Assembly: GCA_017538795.1 (NCBI GenBank)
Contig: JAFYIE010000017.1
Coordinates: 1 to 50,129 of the forward strand
DNA length: 50,129 nt
DNA from: Bacteroidales bacterium
Lineage (GTDB): Bacteria; Bacteroidota; Bacteroidia; Bacteroidales; F082
Reading direction: 5' to 3'
The notes under the pieces were generated by a model that saw only the letters and a list, made by a program, of their open reading frames with translations, searched no databases and had not been told where the DNA came from. The position numbers and the translations under genes were made by a program. This document shows positions 36,490 through 44,090 of this stretch, one piece after another. Position 1 is the first letter of the stretch, and every line of letters begins with the position of its first letter.

Positions 36490-37617
36490 TTAATTGAAAA
36501 GCATATAGCTCGGGATTATGCCTAATGTAGCCGTTGCCAAGAGAGTGCCATCGGCTGAATAGCGTAACAAATCGCCGTTGCTGACGTAATCTTTCGCGTC
36601 GGTGATGTAAATGTCGCCATTATCCGGATTAACCTTAAGATTGTAGAAAAGCTTGCCATTTGCCGAAATAAACGGATTGGCAGGAAACTCATTGGCATCA
36701 ACAGACATCTTGTAAACGTTCAACGTGCCATAGCCGCCGTTCATAAAGAAAACATTCTCCCCTGTCCCATCGATAGCAAGACCACTCGGATAATCGGCAC
36801 CCGGAGTGAAATTGAAACGTTTGATGACAGTTCTCGTCGCAGGGTCGATGCAAATCAAAGCAGGGTCTTGCACATTATTATAACTGCCACTGCACGACAC
36901 CCAAATATGATCGTTCTTGTCAACAACCATAGCGTTAGGCTCTTGAGCGACCTCGATAGTTGCAACAATCGTATCTCTTTCGCAATCAATAACTTGAATA
37001 GTCTTGTTAGATGTAGTAATACCGATTTGTGACGGATAATAATTTGACCAGTTTGAAACAAACACCTCATTCCCCACTTTCACCATGGCTTCGGTGGTAT
37101 TACCTGTCTCAATGAAAGTTTTTTCCAAAGTGTTAAGATTCAGAGACCACAATCCAAGACTTTCCAAATCAGAAACGTAAGCCTTGTCGCTGCTGACCGG
37201 AAGCATGTATCGAGGAGATGTGAAACCTTCAATCTTAGCCTTATATACTATACTTTGCGCATCAACCTTATAAATATATTTACTATTATTTACGACTATA
37301 TACAAATCATCGCCAACCTTTGTCAATGACTGGCCCACATCGCCGATTGGCGCATCGTTTACTCTAAAAAAGATGTTATTTTCAACAGTGCCGGTTTCAA
37401 TATCATAATATGAAAGCGACGAGTTAGCATACGTGAAAGTGCCTTCATTAAGGATAAAAAGTCCTTGATACAGAGAAGGTTGGATAGTATCGCCGCCAGG
37501 CTGGATTGTGTCACCACTTGGCGGGATGACAGGAGAATCGTCACTAACACTTTTTTTACTACATGAAGCAATAACAATTGCAAAAATCACAGCTAACAAT
37601 AAAAGTTGTCTTTTCAT
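36490..37617 (-). CDS. btuG: BtuG-like surface lipoprotein, beta-propeller vitamin B12-binding candidate
   Basis: 375 residues. Lipobox VIASC with Cys19, then a linker with two GDTIQP copies, then repeated beta-propeller blades of the YncE/DUF5074 type (GLFILNEGTFTYANSSLSYY, GQSLTKVGDDLYIVVNNSKY, EPNAMVVDKNDHIWVSCSGS, LKVNPDNGDIYITDAK). Bacteroides BtuG is a propeller lipoprotein that captures cobalamin at the cell surface and hands it to BtuB. Here the gene is 4 bases after a btuB-type receptor behind a cobalamin riboswitch, which fits that role well. Binding is inferred from context; other surface propellers share the fold. Confidence 0.82.
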   Translation of the reverse strand: MKRQLLLLAVIFAIVIASCSKKSVSDDSPVIPPSGDTIQPGGDTIQPSLYQGLFILNEGTFTYANSSLSYYDIETGTVENNIFFRVNDAPIGDVGQSLTKVGDDLYIVVNNSKYIYKVDAQSIVYKAKIEGFTSPRYMLPVSSDKAYVSDLESLGLWSLNLNTLEKTFIETGNTTEAMVKVGNEVFVSNWSNYYPSQIGITTSNKTIQVIDCERDTIVATIEVAQEPNAMVVDKNDHIWVSCSGSYNNVQDPALICIDPATRTVIKRFNFTPGADYPSGLAIDGTGENVFFMNGGYGTLNVYKMSVDANEFPANPFISANGKLFYNLKVNPDNGDIYITDAKDYVSNGDLLRYSADGTLLATATLGIIPSYMLFN

Positions 37618-37621
37618 AATT

Positions 37622-39511
37622 TTATAATTTAAAACTTAAACTTACTTCATAACTTCTTCCGGGCATGGCGCGCCAAAGTATCGCCATATATTCTTCATCC
37701 GTAATATTATTGACTTTAAACTCAATATTAAATTTCTTAATCTGTTTTCCCAACGACACATGATGCAAGGTATAAGGCATCAGGCGGAAACCGTAGAATT
37801 CATTGGCATTCATGGATGTCTTGCGCTCGCCGGTATACTCCATTGTATAGGTAAAATTCCATGTCTTCCATTTCGCTTCCGCGAAGGCGTTGGCGTGATG
37901 CAACGGAATGTAAATCAGCTGCAAACCTCTTTTGTCTGTCGTGTTGCTATACACATAATTGCCCGAAACCGAAAATTTCCAATTATAAATATTATAATTA
38001 AGTTTCAGATGTGTCTCCACACCGTATGCGATGACTGTGGCGACGTTTTCAGGCACCCAATATCTGTAAGTGGTCGGGACCCATTGAATCCAATCGGAAA
38101 TCTCAGAATAGTATAGTCCGAACTGGCTTTCGAGCGAGAAATCGCCAAAATCAGCCGAATACATCAGGTTTCCGTCAACGGTATGACCTTTTTCAGGTTT
38201 CAAGTCAGGGTTTCCGCCAGGATTCCAGTAAAGGTCGTTCAAACTCGGGCTTCTGTAGTTATGACTGTATCCGACATTGAGTTTCAAGCCATTAACATAA
38301 ATGAAACTGTAAGAAACAGTCGCTGTCGGGAATAATCCGGCAGACTCTCCATCAACCAAATCGTTTCGCAATGTGAGACGTAAGTCGATAGGTTTCAGCA
38401 ACTTACCAATCAAAGCGGCATAAAGCGACAAGGTGTTTCTGTCTTTGATGCCTTTGTAGTTATTTGAGGTCACCTGTTCGTAGTCGAACTGCACCTTGGC
38501 GTTGAGTTTCCACGATTTATACAAATCCTGGTTCACATCCACTATTTCATGAAGCACATTGGCGTCGTTCTTAGAATTAATGCTTGTCACCGGCGTACCT
38601 ATCGAGGTGTAAGATTCGAGGAAATAGTGCTGTTTTTCGTAAAAATACGCCGATTTAATCTCTATTTTTCCTGTATTCCAATATGTTTTATATGAGATAA
38701 AGTTTCTGGAATATCCGTTTTCGGTGTATTCTTTTGTGCTTGAATTATTGACATTAGGCATTATTTGCGGGCAGTTACGGTCGCTCCACTGATTCCACGA
38801 CACAATGGTTATCAACGAGTTACGAAAACGCCACTGGTATTCCGGCATAAGTCCGTAGTCGACGAAATCAGCATTTTTTTGCTTCATCACCTGATGCGGG
38901 ATCACGCCTATGTTGTTGTACTCGAAGTCGTTGTCGCTCGATGTACGATAAGCCTTCACCCGCAACAGGTGACTCGCCCATGAATAACCGGCAGTAATGT
39001 AAGAGCCGAAGGAATTGAAGCTGCCGTATGTCTGTTTCAGGTCGAGGATTAGTCCTTCCCCGAAGTGCTGATTTGTTTCGATGTTGACCGTTCCGCCGAG
39101 TCCGCCGCTGTTGGCCGATGTGCCGCTACCCCACTTCAACGCCACCTGTTCGGTCATAAACACCGGAATGGTGCTGAAATCGACCTGCCCGAGTGTTGGC
39201 GCATTGAGTTGGAAGCCATTCCACAAAACCAAAGTGTGGCTCGCGGTGGTGCCTCTGAACGATGCCGTCGCCACTCCGCCAGGACCGTATGTCTTTATAA
39301 ATACGGGACTGTGCTGTATCAGCAACTGCGACATCGTAATGGTGTTGAGACGTTTGAGCAGAGCGGTGTCCATCTTACGTTCCATTGCCGTTTCTGCCTG
39401 GTTTTTCCGAATGGCATCGGCGTTGACCTCGACAGACTGCAGCACTATAGTATCCTGTGCCATAGCGGCAAAGGAAACAACAAGAAACAGTAATACAAAC
39501 AATTTCTTCAT
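37622..39511 (-). CDS. btuB: TonB-dependent cobalamin receptor (BtuB-type)
   Basis: 629 residues with signal peptide ending AAMAQ. The plug domain shows PGGVATASFRGTTASHTLVL and GSGTSANSGGLGGTVNIE; the rest has alternating beta strands of a 22-strand barrel, ending in an aromatic-containing strand YEVSLSFKL. Outer-membrane import powered by TonB. The upstream cobalamin riboswitch identifies the substrate as a corrinoid. Followed by the BtuG-like lipoprotein. Confidence 0.92.
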   Translation of the reverse strand: MKKLFVLLFLVVSFAAMAQDTIVLQSVEVNADAIRKNQAETAMERKMDTALLKRLNTITMSQLLIQHSPVFIKTYGPGGVATASFRGTTASHTLVLWNGFQLNAPTLGQVDFSTIPVFMTEQVALKWGSGTSANSGGLGGTVNIETNQHFGEGLILDLKQTYGSFNSFGSYITAGYSWASHLLRVKAYRTSSDNDFEYNNIGVIPHQVMKQKNADFVDYGLMPEYQWRFRNSLITIVSWNQWSDRNCPQIMPNVNNSSTKEYTENGYSRNFISYKTYWNTGKIEIKSAYFYEKQHYFLESYTSIGTPVTSINSKNDANVLHEIVDVNQDLYKSWKLNAKVQFDYEQVTSNNYKGIKDRNTLSLYAALIGKLLKPIDLRLTLRNDLVDGESAGLFPTATVSYSFIYVNGLKLNVGYSHNYRSPSLNDLYWNPGGNPDLKPEKGHTVDGNLMYSADFGDFSLESQFGLYYSEISDWIQWVPTTYRYWVPENVATVIAYGVETHLKLNYNIYNWKFSVSGNYVYSNTTDKRGLQLIYIPLHHANAFAEAKWKTWNFTYTMEYTGERKTSMNANEFYGFRLMPYTLHHVSLGKQIKKFNIEFKVNNITDEEYMAILWRAMPGRSYEVSLSFKL

Positions 39512-39562
39512 TTTACCCTGAATTTCCGACCGACTCTTATCCCGAAAGTCTCAAATGTCTTC

Positions 39563-39724
39563 GATTTCAGGCAGGTCTTCTGACTCACTCCTTACGTCTG
39601 CGTCTTCCCGTTCATATGGGATGAACAGTGACATCTGCAAGCGCTGCAAGAGTTCACAGCAGCGGGAACTGTCCGGGGTTCTCACCCGATTCCCTGTTAG
39701 GCCTTCTTCAGGCACCTGAAATCA
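39563..39724 (-). ncRNA. Cobalamin (AdoCbl) riboswitch upstream of btuB
   Basis: On the minus strand: CAGGTGCCTGAAG, GGGAATCGGGTGAGAACCCC, GGACAGTTCCCGCTGCTGTG and the 3' box GAGTCAGAAGACCTGCCTGA. These are the conserved core segments of the cobalamin riboswitch in the right order, ending about 50 bases before the btuB ATG. It would repress btuB-btuG when B12 is plentiful. Confidence 0.95.
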
Positions 39725-39728
39725 GTTG

Positions 39729-39736
39729 CAAAAGTA
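39729..39736 (-). promoter_or_regulatory. Bacteroidota -7 box ahead of the riboswitch
   Basis: The minus strand reads TACTTTTG immediately before the riboswitch 5' end, so the leader would start at the aptamer. Confidence 0.6.
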
Positions 39737-39769
39737 GTAATATTTTTTGATATAGAAATAATTTTTATT

Positions 39770-39851
39770 AAAAAAAATTAGCCATTAGCTGTTAGCCATT
39801 AGAACTGTTCTACCACAAACCTAATGGCTAATAGCTAGTGGCTAATGGCTA
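39770..39851 (-). terminator. Terminator-like large inverted repeat after the Nfn-type gene
   Basis: TTAGCCATTAG occurs at 39778 and 39792, and its complement CTAATGGCTAA at 39821 with a near copy at 39842. Together they make imperfect arms of roughly 25-30 bases around an 18-base spacer. On the minus strand the fold is followed by a run of eight T. It ends the transcript of the gene at 39871. With the riboswitch it accounts for the 360-base gap without a protein gene. Confidence 0.6.
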
Positions 39852-39870
39852 GTCACTCAAAGCTCAACAA

Positions 39871-42144
39871 TTACATCATCTCGCCGCGGAGATAATCATC
39901 AATGGCCTTGGCTGCTTTCTTTCCGGCTCCCATTGCCAAGATGACAGTTGCTGCACCGCTTACGGCATCTCCACCTGCGTAAACGCCGTTACGCGTGGTG
40001 CGACCGTTGTCGTTGGCGATGATGCAGCCGTGCTTGTCGGCGTTCAAACCCGGTGTTGTTCTGAAAATCAACGGGTTTGGCGATGTACCGAGTGCCATGA
40101 TGACCATATCGACATCGAGAACGAACTCTGAACCCTTAATCTCGACTGGACGACGACGACCTGATGCGTCAGGCTCGCCGAGACCCATTCTCACGCACTT
40201 CATACCGTTGACCCAGCCGTCTTCGTTGCCGAGTATCTCAACAGGATTGCAGAGCAAATCGAACTGGATGCCTTCTTCCTTGGCGTGATGCACCTCTTCG
40301 GCACGTGCCGGAAGCTCGGCTTCCGAACGGCGATAAACGATATGAACGTCGGCGCCAAGACGCAAAGCTGTACGGGCAGCGTCCATAGCGACGTTACCGC
40401 CACCGACCACAGCCACCTTCTTACCAACGTAGTTAGGCGTTTCGAAACCTTCTTTATATGCGAAGAGCAAGTTATTTCTTGTCAAGAATTCGTTTGCAGA
40501 GACGACACCGCAGAGGTTCTCGCCCGGGATGTTCATGAACTTAGGCAGACCGGCGCCAGAGCCAATAAATACTGCATCAAAGTGCTCATCTTTCATCAAC
40601 GATTCGATTGAAGCGGTACGACCGATGACCACGTCTTTGAAGAAATGGCCGCCAAGACGCATCACGTTTTCGACCTCATGACGCACGACAGTCTCTTTCG
40701 GCAGACGGAACGAAGGGATACCGTAAGCCAACACACCGCCGAACTCATGCAATGCCTCGAAAACAGTGACATCGTAACCGCGCACGAGAAGTTCCTTGGC
40801 GCATGTCAAGCCTGAAGGACCTGAACCGATGACAGCGACACGTTTACCGTTCTTCTTAATAGGTTTTACAAGGTTGATATTGTTCTCGCGTGACCAGTCG
40901 CCAACAAATCTTTCAAGCTTTCCGATTGCGATAGGTTCGAACTTCACTCCCATCACGCACTTGCCTTCGCACTGTGTCTCCTGCGGGCACACACGACCGC
41001 ACACTGCCGGCAATGCTGAGTCTTCGTCGATGATTTGAGCGGCACCAAGGAAATCGCCTTCAGCCACTTTCTTAACGAAACCAGGGATATTGATGTTTAC
41101 CGGGCAGCCAGTGACGCATTGAGGACGACCGCAATTCAAGCAACGCTGAGCCTCAACGATAGCTTCTTCGGCTGTATAACCGAGGCACACCTCATCAAAG
41201 TTATGTGCGCGCACGAGCGGATCTTGTTCAGTGATCTTTACACGATGTTTCTTGTCGCGAGGTTCGTCGAGGATGCCGCCGACATGGCATTTGTGACCTT
41301 CGGCTTTCTCTTCGTTTTCAAGCTGTTTGTGCTCGACCACGTTGTTATACATCGACTGGCGTTTCATTGCCTCCGCAAAGTCGACTTTTGCGCCGTCGAA
41401 CTCAGGGCCATCAACGCAGGTGAACTTGGTCTGTCCGCCCACGCTGATACGGCAGGCACCGCACATACCTGTTCCGTCGACCATCAAGGCGTTCATTGAA
41501 ACCGTGCATTTGATATTGAGTTTCTGCGCAAGCTGGCACACAAACTTCATCATGATCATCGGGCCGATGGCGATACACTCGTCGTAGTGATTGCCTTGAT
41601 CCACAAGACGTTGCAGCATATCGGTGACGAGACCTTTATATTCTGATGTGCCGTCATCTGTTGTGACGTAAAGATTCGACATTGAAGAGAGCTCATCTTC
41701 GTAAACGAGGAGGCTGTGAGTACGGGCGCCAATGATGACGTCGGCTTTCACGCCGTTGTGATACAACCATTTCACCTGCGGGAAGATAGGTGCGATACCC
41801 ACGCCGCCGCCGATGAAGACGTAACGTTTGGTCTTACGTTCCTCATACGACATGTGAATGAACTCCGAAGGACGTCCGAGAGGGCCTACAACATCGAGGA
41901 AAGTGTCGCCGACCTTGTATTTAGCCATCTCTTGAGTCGATTTTCCGATAGCCTTGAAGACAATTGTCACAGTGCCGTTCCAAGGGTCATTGTCGCTGAT
42001 TGTAAGCGGGATACGCTCAGCTTTTTCTGTCATTTTAATAATCAGGAACTGTCCCGGGAGAGCCGCTCTCGAGAGACGAGGCGCTTCGATTTCCATCATG
42101 AAAGTGTCCTGTGCTAATTCTTTCTTATTGACTATCAGATACAT
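39871..42144 (-). CDS. Fused ferredoxin-dependent NAD(P) transhydrogenase-type protein (NfnA-NfnB / SudB-SudA like)
   Basis: 757 residues. The N-terminal part (1 to about 260) is an FNR/DHOD-B-like domain: RIPLTISD for FAD, FIGGGVGIAPIFPQ for NAD(P), and DGTGMCGACRISV for a [2Fe-2S] cluster. The C-terminal part (about 300-757) is GltD-like: Cys-rich CLNCGRPQCVTGCPVN and VCGRVCPQETQCEGKC for [4Fe-4S], FAD loop VAVIGSGPSGLTCAK and NADPH loop VAVVGGGNVAMDAA. This is the NfnAB (NADH-dependent ferredoxin:NADP oxidoreductase) pair in one chain. It often carries the glutamate-synthase small-subunit name. It probably couples NADH, NADPH and ferredoxin pools; bifurcation itself is inferred. Confidence 0.9.
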   Translation of the reverse strand: MYLIVNKKELAQDTFMMEIEAPRLSRAALPGQFLIIKMTEKAERIPLTISDNDPWNGTVTIVFKAIGKSTQEMAKYKVGDTFLDVVGPLGRPSEFIHMSYEERKTKRYVFIGGGVGIAPIFPQVKWLYHNGVKADVIIGARTHSLLVYEDELSSMSNLYVTTDDGTSEYKGLVTDMLQRLVDQGNHYDECIAIGPMIMMKFVCQLAQKLNIKCTVSMNALMVDGTGMCGACRISVGGQTKFTCVDGPEFDGAKVDFAEAMKRQSMYNNVVEHKQLENEEKAEGHKCHVGGILDEPRDKKHRVKITEQDPLVRAHNFDEVCLGYTAEEAIVEAQRCLNCGRPQCVTGCPVNINIPGFVKKVAEGDFLGAAQIIDEDSALPAVCGRVCPQETQCEGKCVMGVKFEPIAIGKLERFVGDWSRENNINLVKPIKKNGKRVAVIGSGPSGLTCAKELLVRGYDVTVFEALHEFGGVLAYGIPSFRLPKETVVRHEVENVMRLGGHFFKDVVIGRTASIESLMKDEHFDAVFIGSGAGLPKFMNIPGENLCGVVSANEFLTRNNLLFAYKEGFETPNYVGKKVAVVGGGNVAMDAARTALRLGADVHIVYRRSEAELPARAEEVHHAKEEGIQFDLLCNPVEILGNEDGWVNGMKCVRMGLGEPDASGRRRPVEIKGSEFVLDVDMVIMALGTSPNPLIFRTTPGLNADKHGCIIANDNGRTTRNGVYAGGDAVSGAATVILAMGAGKKAAKAIDDYLRGEMM

Positions 42145-42164
42145 AATATATAAATTTTAAATTA

Positions 42165-42208
42165 AATCCCTAAAATTGTGTTCAAAACGAACTACAAAAT
42201 TAGGGATT
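42165..42208. promoter_or_regulatory. Imperfect palindrome over the promoter of the Nfn-type gene (candidate operator)
   Basis: On the minus strand AATCCCTAATTTTGTAGTTC, a GTTTT centre, then GAACACAATTTTAGGGATT. The arms are about 19-20 bases with a few mismatches. The upstream arm contains the -7 box and the centre lies at the expected start of transcription, so it suits a repressor site better than an RNA hairpin. Confidence 0.5.
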
Positions 42209-42226
42209 ATTTTGAATAAAAACAAA
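42195..42226 (-). promoter_or_regulatory. Bacteroidota promoter of the Nfn-type gene, both boxes
   Basis: The minus strand shows TTTG (42223-42226), exactly 20 bases, then TAATTTTG (42195-42202). This is the best match to the Bacteroidota consensus in the window. Leader about 40-45 bases. Confidence 0.75.
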
Positions 42227-42302
42227 ATTTTAAAAATTATTTTTTATGTTACTTTTTTCTGCGCGAGCCAACCCACCTGAGACAATCTGGCGCGAAGCGA
42301 AC

Positions 42303-42326
42303 AAAAAAAAGATGTCAAAAGACATC
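42303..42326 (-). terminator. Intrinsic terminator whose stem contains the S8 protease stop codon
   Basis: On the minus strand GATGTC, TTTT loop, GACATC, then eight T. The TGA stop of the protease is formed by the loop end and stem. The stem is only 6 bp, so strength is uncertain. Confidence 0.55.
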
Positions 42327-44003
42327 ATTAATGACTCGCTGCATGCTTACGCCTTGTGCGGTTTCGATCCTTATCAAGAAGAGACCGGTGCCAAATTGGG
42401 ACAAATTTATTTTATTATCAATGGTTTCGTAGACTTTTTGACCGAGAGCATTGAAAACCACGATATTTTTCAAACCGTTTGCGGCGATATTGACGATGCC
42501 GTTGGTCGGGTTCGGATAGATGCTGACATTGTCATCGATTTCTGCAACACCATCATTCCCTACTGCGTTTACGGCGGCGAGGGCGTCGATGCGACCTGAG
42601 CCGAAATCGTTGCTTTTATGCGCTGACAACGGAATGGCTGTTCGTTCCAATATCTCATCAATTTGTGCCGGCGTCAGTTCATGATTTTTCGAGAGCATCA
42701 GGGCGATGGTGCCAGCCACGCAAGGTGTCGCCATCGATGTGCCACTTTTCAGGCAATAGCCATTTGTTGTGTTCCAATCCAATGATTTGATATTCACGCC
42801 TGGAGCGCAGACATCAGGACGGATGAGGCCGATATTTGTAGCGCTTCCTGAAGAGTAAGGATAGTCGTTGTATTGTGCCACGTCGCTCCATGTGGATGGT
42901 CCTTCCGACGAGAAGCCGCCGATAACATCGTTGAAATCGACAGCGCCCACACAAATCACGCAACTTGTGCCGCCAGCGTTAACCATCTGATCTTCATGAA
43001 GATGAGGCGGCGGACAATCGCCTGGCGACCATATATTATAAGGTACTGGTGCCAGCATCTGAATCAGACGGGAGTTGCCAGCGCACACAGCTGCCACCAC
43101 GCCAGCAGCAAGAGTGTTATCGCACGCTTGTCGCATCATCAACTTGACAGCGGCATCAGGCAAAGGCTGTCCGAGCGACATGTTAAGGACGTCGGCGCCA
43201 TGTTCAACAGCAAACTGCATCGCCTCCACACACATAGTAGGCTCAGTGAGGTTGTCTTCGCCATGAAACACCTTCAGTGCCATGATTTTAGCCCCGGGAG
43301 CGACGCCGGTCCGAGTACCCGAAGCGCCGGTTCCAACAATAGTTCCTGCCACATGAGTCCCATGTCCGTGGGTATCCGACGGGTCGTTGTCATGCGAATA
43401 GAAATCGTAGCCATGATTAGGAAATTCCGCGCCGCCATCCCAAAAACGTCCCTGCAAATCAGCATGATCCAGTCTGACACCAGTGTCGATTACCGCAACG
43501 AGCACGTCCTCGCCAGTGTAGCCAAGCTCCCACACCTTGTCGGCGTTGACTTTCACAATATTCTCGGCGATTTCGCGACCGTCGCCACGTTCGGCAGGAA
43601 TCACAACACTCTCATCCTCAGGCAATTGCAATTCTTCAACATGATAAACAGCCAAGACATCGTCGCGCTGCGAAATCTTATCCATCAACAGCTCATCGGC
43701 ATAACAACTCACAGAATTAACAATCCATAATGGTCTTATTTCTTCTACTAAACCATTTATTTCCAATTCATTAAGATAGTTTAACAAATCAGCTTGTGAC
43801 TCTTCCGCTTGACGTTTCAGGGTGTTTACAACAAACAAACGGCGCTCAGCCTTCGTTGACAAAGCATCTGCCATACGAGACAACTCCATCGCATCCGACT
43901 GTGACTTAAGAATAATGTTGATCTTGATTTTTCCGTCAGGATTAGCCGAAAAAGCTGTCAAACAAAGGAATATTACAAATATCGTAATAAAAAATCTTTT
44001 CAT
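42315..44003 (-). CDS. Secreted subtilisin-like (S8) protease with T9SS sorting domain
   Basis: 562 residues from the ATG at 44003, which begins a clear signal peptide (MKRFFITIFVIFLCLTAFSA); the longer frame from 44075 would bury it. Pro-region to about 145, then the catalytic triad: Asp173 in VIDTGVRLDH, His214 in HGHGTHVAG, Ser423 in SGTSMATPCVAG. From about 483 a type A T9SS C-terminal domain: VSIYPNPTNGIVNIA, VFNALGQKVYE and GLFLIRIET. It is exported to the periplasm and then through T9SS to the surface or medium. Divergent from the C10 protease with overlapping promoters. Confidence 0.95.
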   Translation of the reverse strand: MKRFFITIFVIFLCLTAFSANPDGKIKINIILKSQSDAMELSRMADALSTKAERRLFVVNTLKRQAEESQADLLNYLNELEINGLVEEIRPLWIVNSVSCYADELLMDKISQRDDVLAVYHVEELQLPEDESVVIPAERGDGREIAENIVKVNADKVWELGYTGEDVLVAVIDTGVRLDHADLQGRFWDGGAEFPNHGYDFYSHDNDPSDTHGHGTHVAGTIVGTGASGTRTGVAPGAKIMALKVFHGEDNLTEPTMCVEAMQFAVEHGADVLNMSLGQPLPDAAVKLMMRQACDNTLAAGVVAAVCAGNSRLIQMLAPVPYNIWSPGDCPPPHLHEDQMVNAGGTSCVICVGAVDFNDVIGGFSSEGPSTWSDVAQYNDYPYSSGSATNIGLIRPDVCAPGVNIKSLDWNTTNGYCLKSGTSMATPCVAGTIALMLSKNHELTPAQIDEILERTAIPLSAHKSNDFGSGRIDALAAVNAVGNDGVAEIDDNVSIYPNPTNGIVNIAANGLKNIVVFNALGQKVYETIDNKINLSQFGTGLFLIRIETAQGVSMQRVINDVF

Positions 44004-44021
44004 AGTTAAAATATTTTGATG

Positions 44022-44053
44022 CAAAGATACAAAAAAATAATTACTTTTGCAAG
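44022..44053 (-). promoter_or_regulatory. Promoter of the S8 protease
   Basis: The minus strand shows CTTG (44050-44053), a 20-base spacer, then TATCTTTG (44022-44029). The spacer contains the -7 box of the opposite-strand C10 gene. Confidence 0.65.
44042..44049 (+). promoter_or_regulatory. -7 promoter box of the C10 protease
   Basis: TACTTTTG, about 41 bases before the ATG at 44091, located inside the promoter of the divergent S8 gene. A TTTG at 44015-44018 is 23 bases upstream, a looser spacing. Confidence 0.55.
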
Positions 44054-44090
44054 CTATTAAATCTGAATTTAACAACTTAATTCAAATAAA

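Noticed and set aside
42209-42302. Possible small RNA or gene in the spacer upstream of the Nfn-type gene
   Set aside because: Apart from the -33 box it is AT-rich with no convincing promoter, hairpin or coding frame.
44003-44075. Upstream in-frame start of the S8 protease at 44075
   Set aside because: It crosses the promoter box and would place 24 residues before a clear signal peptide.
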